A stretch of 64,000 nucleotides of DNA from Qiania dongpingensis (GTDB taxonomy: Bacteria; Bacillota; Clostridia; Lachnospirales; Lachnospiraceae): NCBI RefSeq assembly GCF_014337195.1, contig NZ_CP060634.1, positions 744,001 to 808,000 of the forward strand. Reading direction: 5' to 3'. This document shows positions 28,549 through 42,492 of the stretch, one piece after another. Under the pieces are notes generated by a model, which saw nothing but the letters and a program-made list of their open reading frames with translations, ran no database searches and was not told the origin of the DNA. Position 1 is the stretch's first letter. Each line of letters opens with the position of its first letter. The translations under genes and the position numbers were made by a program.

Positions 28549-29916
28549 TCTTGGAAGCGGAGCCCTGTTCCGCGGCGGTCCAAATTTCCGCTTCCTCATG
28601 ATCAGATAGCATACCACATGCATGGATATGGTAAGCACCCAGGAAATAGGGTATGAAATATAAAGGGTAAACAGGCTGCGGCTGATTTTAAATGCTGTAA
28701 ATATCCAGACCACCCGAAAGAGACAGGCGCCGGTCAAAGATACTACCATAGGCATGACAGAACACCCCATCCCTCTGATACTTCCCGCCATCACGTCCAT
28801 GATCCCGCAGAGGGCATAGGATACACAGACGACTGCCAGCCGGGAGATTCCAAATGCGATCACCTCCGGATCCGATGAATAAACCTGAAGAAGCGAATTG
28901 CCCAACAAGTAGGCGCCGTTTCCGAGCACCAGACCCAGCACAGTTACGATCAGCAGACATTCTATCAGGATGCGGTCAACCCTTTTATACTGTTTGGCTC
29001 CCATATTCTGACTGGTGAAGCTGAGAGAGGTCTGATATATGGAATTGGTGGATATATAGACAAACCCTTCAATGTTGTTGGCAGCCGTATTTCCCGCCAT
29101 GGCCAGGGATCCGAACGAGTTTACTGAAGACTGTATCAACACATTGGAGATATTGAACACCATTCCCTGAAATCCAGCCGGAAGGCCAATCTGAAGCATT
29201 GCCGACAGCTTGTCCCTGTGGATATGAAGCTTTTTCAGATCCAATCGGTAGATTCCCTCGCTCCTGCACAGGCAGAGAAGAACCAACGCCGCCGATATGG
29301 TCTGGGATATGACCGTGGCGATGGCCACACCGGCAACTCCCATATGAAAAATTATAACAAATAACAGGTTGAATATCACATTGACTACTCCAGCAGCAGT
29401 CAGGAAATATAACGGCCGCTTGGTGTCTCCTATGGCCCGCAGGATTGCCGCCCCAAAATTGTATACCATAAACGACGGCATCCCGATGAAATAAATCCTC
29501 ATGTACAGCACCGCATGAGAAAGTACATCATCCGGAGTCCCCATCAGCTCCAACACCGGCCGCGCCATCACAATCCCGATGAATATCATCATGCATCCGC
29601 CGATCAAGGCCGTGAGTATGGCCGTATGAACGGTTTCATACATCTCCTTCTCACTTCTGGATCCAAAGTATCTGGCCGCCATTACATTAGCTCCCACAGA
29701 AACACCGATGAACAGGTTGACCAGCAGATTGATCAGAGCGCTGGTAGATCCCACCGCAGCCAGGGCATGACTTCCGGTGAACCGGCCGACTACAATGATA
29801 TCCGCCGCATTAAAAAGAAGCTGAAGCACGCCAGACAGAATAAGCGGGACCGCAAATCTCATAATCTTACCAAACAGCGGCCCGCTGCACATGTCAATCT
29901 CATATGACTTTTTCAT
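28525..29916 (-). CDS. MATE-family multidrug/cation efflux transporter
   Basis: A 463-aa integral membrane protein with twelve predicted helices in two similar halves; the N-terminal half opens PLFGKIMRFAVPLILSGVLQLLFNAADIIVVGRF, the typical MATE signature. These transporters export organic cations or drugs using a proton or sodium gradient. It stands alone. The substrate cannot be told from sequence. Confidence 0.92.
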   Translation of the reverse strand: MKKSYEIDMCSGPLFGKIMRFAVPLILSGVLQLLFNAADIIVVGRFTGSHALAAVGSTSALINLLVNLFIGVSVGANVMAARYFGSRSEKEMYETVHTAILTALIGGCMMIFIGIVMARPVLELMGTPDDVLSHAVLYMRIYFIGMPSFMVYNFGAAILRAIGDTKRPLYFLTAAGVVNVIFNLLFVIIFHMGVAGVAIATVISQTISAALVLLCLCRSEGIYRLDLKKLHIHRDKLSAMLQIGLPAGFQGMVFNISNVLIQSSVNSFGSLAMAGNTAANNIEGFVYISTNSIYQTSLSFTSQNMGAKQYKRVDRILIECLLIVTVLGLVLGNGAYLLGNSLLQVYSSDPEVIAFGISRLAVVCVSYALCGIMDVMAGSIRGMGCSVMPMVVSLTGACLFRVVWIFTAFKISRSLFTLYISYPISWVLTISMHVVCYLIMRKRKFGPPRNRAPLPRRKQDVSD

Positions 29917-30026
29917 ACAAACTCCCTCACAAAAGTACCTTTTTCATCTTCATTATAACAAGCCGCCTGCGAAATTCAAGCAGAATTATTTATAATCCGA
30001 CAAACAATTTTCCCGGACAATAGAAA

Positions 30027-30057
30027 GCTGCCGGAGAATCACTCCCCGGCAGCCTTT
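30027..30057 (+). terminator. Orphan terminator-like hairpin
   Basis: GCTGCCGG / CCGGCAGC with an 11-nt loop, then CTTTT, pointing right. No plus-strand gene precedes it nearby; it immediately borders element copy B and may be a relic or be carried with the element. Confidence 0.45.
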
Positions 30058-30481
30058 TGGTGTATGATACAAAACACTATTTAAAATCTTTTTTAATCAT
30101 CTCTGATCGAGTTCCAGTTAAGATACCGACAGAAATTCCGGGCCGTCACGATTTCGGCTCGCTGGCGATGCAAAGGCCGCTTTATCCCCGCTCCAGGAGT
30201 GCCGCTCACATGTCGACGGGAAATCTTTATGATTTCCTGTCTCCGGTTCGCTCAGAAACGGAATCGGTGTTTTTCGTTTCTGCCTCCCTCCGCCTGGGGA
30301 ACACCGACCTCTGCCATGCGGCGCTCACCTTTAGGCCGGCCCGGAATCTTCCTGCCGGTATCTTTTCTGCCGCACCATCTCGAAAAACTTCCATGATTTC
30401 ATAAAAGTGTCAGGTATCCACACGGCCTCCTGCCTTATAAAGAAAACAAATAAAACTTGTTTGAAAGGTATTCAAAGGTAT
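30058..30481 (+). mobile_element. Dispersed structured repeat element, copy B (about 424 bp, ends shortened)
   Basis: It shares the core (CCGTCACGATTTCGG, TTTATCCCCGCTCCAGGAG, the GACGGGAAATC/GATTTCCTGTC hairpin at 30215-30241, CAGAAACGGAATCGGT) with the other copies. The left end starts inside the full left repeat (GTATGATACAAAACAC) and the right end stops at TATTCAAAGGTATA, so the outer roughly 45-55 bp of both ends are absent. A block in the 3' half, including the four-hairpin module of copy C, is deleted. It ends 8 bp past the stop of the LTA-synthase-like gene. Confidence 0.7.
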
Positions 30482-30489
30482 ATGCTACA

Positions 30490-32718
30490 CTACTGTACGC
30501 TTGAACTGTTTTTCGTATTCGGAAATATATAGCTATAAGCGTCATTTGCCATAATAATCTCTGAGAGGGCGCGCCTGTTGTTCACGACCTTCTTCATGGC
30601 TGCCACATACTCCTCTTTTTGAGCATCGTCCATTGTCACGCCCTCTGCCAGCGTAAATTCTCCCGTATAGCGGTTATAGAAGCCAGCATCCGTTTTCCAG
30701 CAGCCGGAAGAGAACGCTACCAGCGGCTGGGAATCCGAGAGGATATCCGTGCCGGACAGCATCCTGGAGTCATATTCTAAGCCCAGCAGATTGGAAATCG
30801 TAGGAAGAATATCCACCTGTCCGCAGATTTTATCGACCTGGACCGGCTCCTTCATGCTGGCCGACCAGATGATCAGGGAATTCTTATAAAGATCATAATC
30901 CGTGATCATGGACTCATTCAGAGACTGCTGCAAAGCCGTCGCATCTCCGGAGGAGAAGGATTTCCCGGCCAGTTCCTCTATGGTATCCACGTCAAAATAC
31001 GGAATGTGGTCCGGCGCCATCACGATCAGAGTCTTATCGGCGATTCCGGCTTCCTCCAGGCGCTTAAGCAAATATTCCAGCGCCTTGTCAAGCTCATAGT
31101 TAGCCGCCAGATATCCCTGAGTCTTTTCTGAATAGCCGCTGTCCGCTACCATATCCCTGTTCTTCACAGAAACTGCATTACTTTCGAAATCGTAGGGCAT
31201 ATGACCGCTGATTGTCATATAGTAGACGTTGAACGGCTGGCTGCTGCTCAAATACTTGTCTACGGTCTGTTCCATACAATAAAGGTCCGATTGAGGCCAG
31301 ATCTTCTTTCCGTTGGAATTCAGCTCCAGATCCAGACCACTGTCTCCCTGAATCCATTTATAGCCCAGATTCGTATGGGAATTCAGCCTGTTATACATAT
31401 TTCCGTTGGCATGGAAGCCCATGGATGCGTAACCCGCCCGGTTCAGCTGCTGAGCCAAACTAAAATACCAATTCGTTCCCTTGTCTCCGCTGTCCTGCAT
31501 GATTATCTCTCCGCCGTTTTTCGGATACAGACCCAGCAGGTTCTGGCATTCTCCGCCGGAGGTGCTGGTATAGTGGAGCGGACTGTAGAAATTGTTGAAC
31601 ACAAAGCCCTCGTGGGTAAGTTTATATAAGGTCGGCGTTTTTTCCTTATCAATCACATACTGGTCAAATCCCTCGGCCGACAAGAATATCACATTGTATC
31701 CTTTGAACATACCGGTATACTGATTTTTGTTTGTAGGCGTCACACTGTTAAAATATTTGCACAGCCAGGCCACATCATCGTTGGGAGCGTTGGCGGCCAG
31801 CGTCTCCAAATCCACATTCATGACGTTGGGAGAAGTATCGGTGTTGGCTGTAACTCCATTGGGAAGAGTGTTCGTATTGGTTCCCACCGCATCACTTTCG
31901 CCGTTGGTGCTTCCCTCACTGCTGGGCTTGGTATTATTGGCTGCAAAGGTAGGATTCTCAAAGTCGTCGTTTAGTTTTTTCTTCACTCCGAAAAGAGAAT
32001 GCTTCAAATCCAGCCGCAGCATATTCATGACCCCCAGCTGCTCCACCTGGTCATCCACGTTGGTATCCGTTGCGTACAGGTTCTTGGGCGTATAATCTCC
32101 CTTCCAGGGCAGATGTATCACCAGCAGCCCCAGCAGGTGCGTCACCACCACGGCCCCGACCACAACACCGGTCAAACCGATATATTTTCTCTTAAAGTTA
32201 TAGAAATTCCGTCCGATCACATAGATAAAAATGATCGGCAGAACCATGAGAAGCAGCCCAAACAGGTTTTTGACGATTCCCTGGACGATGGCGCTCATAT
32301 AATCCGTCAGCTTATTTCCGGCCGCTGTCTTGGCTATGCTGAAAAGCTGGTAATACTGGGCCAGGATTTTTTTACACATCATCTCCACACAGAATACCAC
32401 GCTGAATAATATTGTTATGACGTATGTGATTATCCGGTTCACCCGGAAACTGAAATTGATGGCAAAAAGGGAAAGGAAAAATCCCAGTGAAATCGAAAAG
32501 AACAGCCACACCGGAATGTACTTCAGGCTTTCACCCATATAAATGTGAAACGCCATCTCCAGATAAAAAAGCATCATTGGAAAATATAAAATGGGGCCAA
32601 GAGCTGAAAGCAAACCCAGAATGCCTCTCGGCCTCCTGCCTCTTCTCCGCGGTTCTTCCCCTATGCTGCCATATTCGTACCTGCCCCGGTTCACTCCGGT
32701 CCTGCTATGCTCTATCAT
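30490..32718 (-). CDS. LTA synthase-family sulfatase-fold membrane enzyme
   Basis: A 742-aa protein starting at the ATG at 32718, 7-8 nt after GAGGAG. A basic N-terminal segment is followed by about five membrane helices (residues 38-215), a Thr/Asn-rich linker (about 265-320) and an extracellular sulfatase-fold domain. Family landmarks: NVIFLSAEGFD, HYTSTSGGECQNLLGLYP (nucleophilic Thr region), GFHANGN, TISGHMPY and MAPDHIPYFD. Enzymes of this family polymerise glycerol-phosphate onto lipids (lipoteichoic acid) or transfer phospho-groups to envelope glycans. Which product is made is not clear. Confidence 0.85.
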   Translation of the reverse strand: MIEHSRTGVNRGRYEYGSIGEEPRRRGRRPRGILGLLSALGPILYFPMMLFYLEMAFHIYMGESLKYIPVWLFFSISLGFFLSLFAINFSFRVNRIITYVITILFSVVFCVEMMCKKILAQYYQLFSIAKTAAGNKLTDYMSAIVQGIVKNLFGLLLMVLPIIFIYVIGRNFYNFKRKYIGLTGVVVGAVVVTHLLGLLVIHLPWKGDYTPKNLYATDTNVDDQVEQLGVMNMLRLDLKHSLFGVKKKLNDDFENPTFAANNTKPSSEGSTNGESDAVGTNTNTLPNGVTANTDTSPNVMNVDLETLAANAPNDDVAWLCKYFNSVTPTNKNQYTGMFKGYNVIFLSAEGFDQYVIDKEKTPTLYKLTHEGFVFNNFYSPLHYTSTSGGECQNLLGLYPKNGGEIIMQDSGDKGTNWYFSLAQQLNRAGYASMGFHANGNMYNRLNSHTNLGYKWIQGDSGLDLELNSNGKKIWPQSDLYCMEQTVDKYLSSSQPFNVYYMTISGHMPYDFESNAVSVKNRDMVADSGYSEKTQGYLAANYELDKALEYLLKRLEEAGIADKTLIVMAPDHIPYFDVDTIEELAGKSFSSGDATALQQSLNESMITDYDLYKNSLIIWSASMKEPVQVDKICGQVDILPTISNLLGLEYDSRMLSGTDILSDSQPLVAFSSGCWKTDAGFYNRYTGEFTLAEGVTMDDAQKEEYVAAMKKVVNNRRALSEIIMANDAYSYIFPNTKNSSSVQ

Positions 32719-32802
32719 CACATTACTCCTCACTTCTGTGTAAAATCTACCGTTTTCTTCTATAGGTTTCTTTACCCGACATCATGCCGGTCCGCAGTCC
32801 CG

Positions 32803-33627
32803 TTATTTCTTCACAAAGAAATACAGAAGCACGAGTACACCGAGTACGATCCGGTAAACGCCGAAGACACTGAAATCCTTTTTCCTGATATAGCTCATCA
32901 GGAATTTGATTGCAACGACGGATACTATAAAGGCAGAAACCATGCCCACTATCAATACCATGACTTCTGTACCGGTATAATGGAATCCAAATTTCACAAG
33001 CTTCAACAGACTCGCGCCGAACATGACCGGAATGGACATGAAAAATGAAAATTCCGCGGCGATGGGCCTGGAGATCCCGATGAGCATAGCCCCCAGGATC
33101 GTAGCGCCGGAACGAGATGTCCCCGGAATCAGGGAAAGTACCTGAAAGGCTCCGACTATCAAGGCGTCCTGATACGTAAGCTGAGAAAACCGTTCAATGG
33201 AAAAATACCGGCGTTTGTTCCGTCTTTCCAAAAGGATGAACAGAACGCCATAGATGATCAGGGTCGCCGCCACCACATAACTATTGTAAAAATGAGCGTC
33301 AAACCAGTCATTGAGAAGGATTCCCAGAATCCCGGCAGGAATACATCCTACGATCACTTTGGACCATAATCTCCATGTCTGCTTTTTCTGCCTCCGGTTT
33401 TTCCTCGGTGAAAAAGGATTCAATTTATGGAAAAACAGGATACAGACAGCTAAAATAGCTCCCAACTGGATGACCACGCGGAACATCTCCATAAACTCCG
33501 CGCTGACCTTTAAAGGCATCAAATCCTCCAGAATGATCATGTGTCCGGTGCTGCTGATCGGCAGCCATTCTGTAATACCTTCCACAATACCGAATACAAT
33601 TACCTTTAAAAACTCTAAAAAGCCCAT
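32803..33627 (-). CDS. uppP: Undecaprenyl-diphosphate phosphatase
   Basis: A 274-aa membrane enzyme recycling the lipid carrier of cell-wall synthesis. The ATG at 33627 (MGFLEFLK) follows AGGAGGGAG; the longer frame to 33657 runs into ung. Signatures [18 protein letters not shown] and [11 protein letters not shown] are intact, with about eight helices. It is 8 bp downstream of the ung stop, so probably co-transcribed with ung. Overexpression in this family gives bacitracin resistance. Confidence 0.95.
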   Translation of the reverse strand: MGFLEFLKVIVFGIVEGITEWLPISSTGHMIILEDLMPLKVSAEFMEMFRVVIQLGAILAVCILFFHKLNPFSPRKNRRQKKQTWRLWSKVIVGCIPAGILGILLNDWFDAHFYNSYVVAATLIIYGVLFILLERRNKRRYFSIERFSQLTYQDALIVGAFQVLSLIPGTSRSGATILGAMLIGISRPIAAEFSFFMSIPVMFGASLLKLVKFGFHYTGTEVMVLIVGMVSAFIVSVVAIKFLMSYIRKKDFSVFGVYRIVLGVLVLLYFFVKK

Positions 33628-33635
33628 ACTCCCTC

Positions 33636-34310
33636 CTAGATATTCTCTATCTGCCAATCGATTGGCGTTACCCCATTCTTCTTCAGAAATTCATTGGCTT
33701 TACTGAACGGGCGGCTTCCGAAAAATCCCCGGTATGCAGAAAGCGGGCTGGGATGCGGTGCCTCCAGAATCATGTGATGAGGATTGTTCAGCATCACTTT
33801 TTTATTCTGGGCAGGCTTTCCCCACAAGATGAACACGATGGGATTATCCAGTTCATTCAGCGCTTTGATCGCCGCATCTGTAAATTCCTCCCACCCGATC
33901 CCTCTGTGCGAATTCGCCGCATGAGCCCGGACTGTGAGCACCGTGTTCAAAAGAAGCACTCCCTGCTCCGCCCATTTTGTCAAATATCCATTATTGGGAA
34001 TATAGCATCCCAGATCATCATGAAGTTCCTGGTAAATATTCACCAGAGAAGGCGGAATCTCAACGCCCGGCTTCACAGAAAAGCAAAGTCCATGAGCCTG
34101 CCCGATATTATGATAAGGATCCTGCCCCAGGATGACAACCTTTACCTTATGAAACGGAGTCAGCTCAAAGGCTGAAAAAATATCCTTAGCCTCTGGAAAT
34201 ATCTGTCTACTATTATATTCATCTTTTATCGTTTTATATAACCTGGCATAATATGGTTTCTTAAACTCTGCTGAAAGTGGCTCCAGCCAATCATTGGAAA
34301 TCGCTCCCAT
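33636..34310 (-). CDS. ung: Uracil-DNA glycosylase, family 1
   Basis: A 224-aa base-excision repair enzyme removing uracil from DNA. Catalytic and binding motifs: [17 protein letters not shown] (Asp nucleophile activator) and [15 protein letters not shown] (His, minor-groove loop). The length is normal for family 1. It overlaps the uppP ribosome site region, suggesting a small operon. Confidence 0.97.
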   Translation of the reverse strand: MGAISNDWLEPLSAEFKKPYYARLYKTIKDEYNSRQIFPEAKDIFSAFELTPFHKVKVVILGQDPYHNIGQAHGLCFSVKPGVEIPPSLVNIYQELHDDLGCYIPNNGYLTKWAEQGVLLLNTVLTVRAHAANSHRGIGWEEFTDAAIKALNELDNPIVFILWGKPAQNKKVMLNNPHHMILEAPHPSPLSAYRGFFGSRPFSKANEFLKKNGVTPIDWQIENI

Positions 34311-34368
34311 GCTCCTTCCCCCTCTTATCTAAAAGTAGTTCACCGCTTTTATTCTTATATCCGTCAAT

Positions 34369-35130
34369 TCAAAGACGTATAGGCAGTCCCCGTCCTGACA
34401 GATACTTCTTCAACTCCCGTATTTCCAGCTCCTTATAGTGGAATAAAGAAGCAGCCAATGCCGCATCCGCCTTTCCCACCGTCAGTGCATCGTAAAAATG
34501 CTCCATAGTACCTGCTCCTCCAGATGCAATGACCGGTATAGAAACATTTTCCGCCACCATCGCCGTAAGAGTGTTGTCATAACCCGATTTGGTCCCGTCA
34601 CAATCCATGCTGGTCAAAAGGATCTCACCGGCTCCCAGTTCGTTTGCCTTCATCGCCCATTCAACGGCGTCTATCCCCATATCTATTCGGCCGCCGTTTT
34701 TATAGATGTTCCAGCCGGAACCATCCTCCCGGCGCTTGGCATCTATAGCGACCACTACACATTGACTTCCAAACTTATCGGCCGCCTCTGAAATCAGGCT
34801 CGGATTATTGATCGCGGAAGAATTTATAGATATCTTATCGGCGCCTTCCCGCAGCAGCACCTTAAAATCCTCCACAGTCCGGATCCCGCCGCCTACTGTG
34901 AATGGTATAAATACCTTTTCCGCCACTTTGCGGACCATATCCACCACTGTGCTCCTGGCGTCCGAGGATGCCGTGATATCCAGAAATACCACTTCATCCG
35001 CTCCGGCTTTGTCATATGCCGCCGCAATCTCGACCGGGTCACCCGCGTCCCTCAGATTGACAAAATTGACTCCCTTTACCACCCGGCCGCCGTGCACATC
35101 CAGGCAGGGTATGATTCGTTTCGTATGCAT
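34369..35130 (-). CDS. hisF: Imidazole glycerol phosphate synthase, cyclase subunit
   Basis: A 253-aa (beta-alpha)8 barrel that makes imidazole glycerol phosphate and AICAR with ammonia from HisH. Start [12 protein letters not shown] at 35130 after GGAGGG. Catalytic Asp residues are in [12 protein letters not shown] and VVAIDAKR; phosphate sites are TVGGGIR and ASGGAG. It lies 16 bp after hisH. The other histidine genes are not in the window. Confidence 0.97.
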   Translation of the reverse strand: MHTKRIIPCLDVHGGRVVKGVNFVNLRDAGDPVEIAAAYDKAGADEVVFLDITASSDARSTVVDMVRKVAEKVFIPFTVGGGIRTVEDFKVLLREGADKISINSSAINNPSLISEAADKFGSQCVVVAIDAKRREDGSGWNIYKNGGRIDMGIDAVEWAMKANELGAGEILLTSMDCDGTKSGYDNTLTAMVAENVSIPVIASGGAGTMEHFYDALTVGKADAALAASLFHYKELEIRELKKYLSGRGLPIRL

Positions 35131-35146
35131 AAGAGTCCCTCCCGCC

Positions 35147-35758
35147 TCACTGCTTAAGCTCTGCAAAATTTCTTAGGATTCTCAGTCCCGTATCACTGCT
35201 CTTTTCCGGATGAAACTGACAGGCGAAGACATTATCCTTTTCGACCGAAGCATGGATGCAAGTGCTGTACTCCGTCTTAGCCGCCACAATGGATTCATCT
35301 GCCGCCTTCAAATAATAAGAATGGACAAAATAAACATAAGCTCCATTGTCAATACCCTGAAACAATGCAGCATCTTTTTTTATATTCAAAGAATTCCATC
35401 CGATATGCGGTATTTTAAGCCCGGGAGCATCCGGAATCTTCAAAATCTCTCCCGGCAGAATATCAAGGCCTTTCACTCCCGGCGCCTCCTCGCTCCTGGC
35501 AAACAATAGCTGCAGCCCAAGACAGATACCAAGAAAGGGGGTGCCCTTGTCCACTACCTGATGGATTGTCTCCGCCAGATCATACTGATGAAGCTTTTCC
35601 ATGGCATCTCCAAAGCTTCCCACACCGGGCAGTATCACCTTGTCAGCTGTCAGAATCGTCTCCCTGCTCCTGGTGACGACCGGCTTCTCTCCCAAGAAAA
35701 CCAACGCTTTTTCAACGCTCTTCAAATTTCCGGCGTCGTAATCTATAATCGCGATCAT
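35147..35758 (-). CDS. hisH: Imidazole glycerol phosphate synthase, glutamine amidotransferase subunit
   Basis: A 203-aa class I glutaminase. Nucleophile Cys is in [12 protein letters not shown]; His-Glu pair in [10 protein letters not shown]-terminal IIDYDAGNL. It supplies ammonia to HisF through the barrel and is the first gene of the hisHF unit. A promoter with an overlapping palindrome lies upstream. Confidence 0.97.
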   Translation of the reverse strand: MIAIIDYDAGNLKSVEKALVFLGEKPVVTRSRETILTADKVILPGVGSFGDAMEKLHQYDLAETIHQVVDKGTPFLGICLGLQLLFARSEEAPGVKGLDILPGEILKIPDAPGLKIPHIGWNSLNIKKDAALFQGIDNGAYVYFVHSYYLKAADESIVAAKTEYSTCIHASVEKDNVFACQFHPEKSSDTGLRILRNFAELKQ

Positions 35759-35835
35759 ATTGTCACATCCTAACTGCCGTTCTCCGCCGATATGGATTGA
35801 ATCCTCCTAAAGGCAGGCTTTTTCTACGGCGCTCA

Positions 35836-35876
35836 CAACTATGTCATATTTTATCATAGTTGGAGGGGTCACACAA
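35836..35876 (-). promoter_or_regulatory. hisHF promoter with palindromic operator
   Basis: On the minus strand TTGTGT (35876-35871), a 17-bp spacer and TAAAAT (35853-35848). An inverted repeat with perfect 8-bp arms, CAACTATG / CATAGTTG (35836-35862), overlaps the -10 and start point. The regulator is unknown. Confidence 0.5.
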
Positions 35877-35937
35877 TAGAAGAATTGTCGGATTTTCTTA
35901 AGAAAAATCAAGAATTTCCGAAATTACTGCCGAACAG

Positions 35938-36549
35938 TCAAACCGATAAGGTCCATTCTACACTGTTCACTGGAACGGATATTCCCCTATCCTCCAGGTT
36001 GTCCGGAATCTGAAACAGCTTTTCATGTACTCGGTACAACCGGGATTTTAAATTCAAATAGGCTGTTTTTTCAAAGGGCCATCTGATCACCGTTGGCGTC
36101 CGAAACCCAACGCCCAGTTCCAGCAGAAGCAGTTTACGGTTCAGGCTCTTCTGAAGCCAGCTCATATAAATCTGCCATTGAGAAAGATATCCTGTTTCCA
36201 CGTAAGGTTTCGATTCCACCGTGTTTTCAACTAAAGGAGCCCCACATTTTGGACATACCTCACCGATACCTTCTCCTTTCATCCAAATATCCGGACAGCA
36301 GGCGGCTTTACACTGCATATAATTCCAGTTTCCGCAGGGCGCCACAATCCGTTTATTATCAAATCCCATCTTGTGAATCCACCCATCCATAACCGTAGTG
36401 ACAACAAAATAGTCGCGGTTCTCTATCTGTTTTCTCAACTTCTCATAAGCAGCCTGCAGCTCTTCCGTCATCTCGCAAGACTCCCATTCTTCTCCCAGCC
36501 CGATCAAGATAAAATCGCTGTCTGAAATGTCTCTGCCGATATCCAGCAT
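35938..36549 (-). CDS. Sirtuin-like (Sir2-related) protein lacking the N-terminal NAD motif
   Basis: A 203-aa protein. YFVVTTVMDGWIHKMGFDNKRIVAPCGNWNYMQC matches the sirtuin pattern (T-N-V-D-G region, then a His/Gly position and a Cys pair), and KLLLLELGVGFRTPTVIRWPFE matches the C-terminal NAD-side motif of SirTM-like sirtuins. A zinc module is present (two Cys in QCKAACC plus CPKCG). The usual N-terminal GAGxS NAD loop and the catalytic His of HG are absent (PCGNW instead), so enzyme activity is doubtful. AAAGGAGG precedes the ATG. It lies just downstream of the rRNA terminator. Confidence 0.65.
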   Translation of the reverse strand: MLDIGRDISDSDFILIGLGEEWESCEMTEELQAAYEKLRKQIENRDYFVVTTVMDGWIHKMGFDNKRIVAPCGNWNYMQCKAACCPDIWMKGEGIGEVCPKCGAPLVENTVESKPYVETGYLSQWQIYMSWLQKSLNRKLLLLELGVGFRTPTVIRWPFEKTAYLNLKSRLYRVHEKLFQIPDNLEDRGISVPVNSVEWTLSV

Positions 36550-36613
36550 CTATGTCGCCTCCTTTGTATTGATTCAGGATACATTGAAAGTACTAAGCTA
36601 TAATATATAATTA

Positions 36614-36640
36614 AAAGCTCTGAACATTGTCCAGAGCTTT
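36614..36640 (-). terminator. rRNA operon terminator
   Basis: Minus-strand stem AAAGCTCTG / CAGAGCTTT followed by a T-rich run (TTTAATTATATATT) downstream of 23S. Confidence 0.8.
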
Positions 36641-36654
36641 CTTATCTTATGTGT

Positions 36655-36795
36655 TCGATCAATATCTTTTGTATTACTATCCTTTGTATAGCCATCTTTT
36701 GTATTACCGTCTTCTGTATACTGCAAATTCTTTCGTAACGCTGTCTTTCGTATCATCCAGCTTATGTATTCTATCTATTGCTCTTTCGTAGGCAG
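36655..36795 (-). repeat. Degenerate short direct repeats in the rRNA trailer
   Basis: About seven to eight imperfect copies of a 15-18 bp unit around CTTTTGTAT (for example ATCTTTTGTATTACC, ATCCTTTGTATAGCC, GTCTTCTGTATACTG, GTCTTTCGTATCATCC) between 23S and the terminator. They would be transcribed with the rRNA. Function unknown. Confidence 0.55.
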
Positions 36796-36856
36796 AAGGT
36801 TCATACCTTCAAAACTGCACATTGTCATCCATCTGTCAAAGCCTTCCTAAACCGCC

Positions 36857-39745
<2,889 letters not shown>

Positions 39746-39909
39746 TTTTCCCTCACAGGTAGCGTCCCGTGAGCCTGGCTTAGGTTTTTGCTTTGTTTTG
39801 AAATTGAATTGGTTTAAATCATTTCAATTTTTGATGTCTTTTCCAATGTGCAGTTTTCAAGGTACGGCGTTTCTAAAAGCTCTCTTTTCTGCTTGAAAAG
39901 AGGCTTTCC

Positions 39910-39982
39910 TGGAGATGAAGGGATTCGAACCCTTGACCCCCTGCTTGCAAGGCAGGTGCTCTCCCAACTGAGCTACACCCCC
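39910..39982 (-). tRNA. tRNA-Ala (TGC)
   Basis: 73 nt: acceptor GGGGGTG pairs with CATCTCC, anticodon stem CCTGC-TTGCAA-GCAGG with TGC anticodon, T-arm GGGTTCGAATCCC. CCA is not encoded. It sits between 5S and 23S. Confidence 0.97.
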
Positions 39983-39987
39983 AAAAT

Positions 39988-40105
39988 TCTGGCACCCACC
40001 TGCTCTCCCATGCCGTCTCCAGCATAGTACCATCGGCCGTTCAAGTCTTAACCTTCGTGTTCGGGATGGGTACGGGTGTTTCCCCTGAACGTATCGGCAC
40101 CAGAA
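39988..40105 (-). rRNA. 5S ribosomal RNA, located between 16S and 23S
   Basis: The 118-nt sequence contains the 5S landmarks CCCATCCCGAACACG, AAGTTAAG-like GGTTAAGAC, GCCGATGGTACTATG and GGGAGAGCAGGTGGGTGCC; its ends pair (TTCTGGTGCC / GGGTGCCAGAA). It lies about 205 nt after 16S and 5 nt before tRNA-Ala. No second 5S is seen downstream of 23S. Confidence 0.95.
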
Positions 40106-40306
40106 ATTCCGTTATCAATGCTCGTGCAGCCTTTCCTCTTATCTCGATTCCGCTCTCGCTTCCTCTCGATAGAGCCAAGCCCTCATATAGGCCCTGTCCT
40201 GTCTCTCCATCCGGTCAGGCACGCCTGCCCTCTGTCCTTCCAGTCCAGTCCCTGCACTCGCTCCTTGGTAACTAAACAGCATATTCCAACTCCCTTACTT
40301 CTTCTT

Positions 40307-41848
<1,542 letters not shown>

Positions 41849-42492
41849 GATCTCTTGGTCTTAAGATAAGCTCTAGCTTTTTCTTTATCCCATTTACTTA
41901 CTTTTAAGGTCGATGCTCTCGCATCGGTTCTCTGAAACTTCTCTTTTAAGAATTTTCAGGGGTTGGAATATACTGTTCAGTTATCAAGGTTCTCTTGCTG
42001 CTGAGATATTTTTCCATCAGCGGCAACTTGTTTACTATACCATACCGTTTGCTGTCATGTCAACAACTATTTTATCTTTTTTCAAAGATTCTTGTCACTG
42101 CATGTCGTTTTATCGACTGGTGAAAATCAGTCTATCATGGTTTTTCGCGTTTGTCAACTCTTTTGTGTGTTTTTTTTACACAATTTGCACATTTGTTATT
42201 CCGAAGCAAAAAAAGCCATAAAATACATCTGTTTTATCATTTCATTGTTTATGTTCGATCGTCAGCCGACAGCAGCATATAATATAGGATTGCCCATCAG
42301 CCCCCAACAATCAGATTTTTCCCATTTTCTTCTGTTTTTATCATTTTATCTAAATATATTTTGTTTTGCCGCCTTGCGGCAATAATATCTGTCCTTAGCT
42401 TGTCCTCTCTATTGGGAAAGCCGCAAGAGGATATAGCGAGACTCCTCCCGCAGCCGTGTCATACGGTTTTTGGAAGGAGTCCTTCTATAATG
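41849..42492 (-). promoter_or_regulatory. rRNA promoter region with tandem promoters
   Basis: Minus-strand promoters: TTGACA (42157-42152), 17 bp, TAGACT (42134-42129); TTGACA (42063-42058), 18 bp, TATAGT (42039-42034); a weaker one with GTGACA (42098-42093), 18 bp, TAAAAT (42074-42069). The leader follows down to 16S. The stretch 42160-42492 holds only AT-rich sequence and a small hairpin (42366-42382, TTGCCGC / GCGGCAA) without a T run; I see no gene in it. Confidence 0.75.

Noticed and set aside
36655..36795. CRISPR-like array
   Set aside because: The units are short (15-18 bp), imperfect and have no unique spacers; no cas genes are present.
42366..42382. TTGCCGC/GCGGCAA hairpin downstream of the amidase gene as its terminator
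   Set aside because: On the minus strand it is followed by AACAAAATAT, not a T run, so termination is unconvincing.
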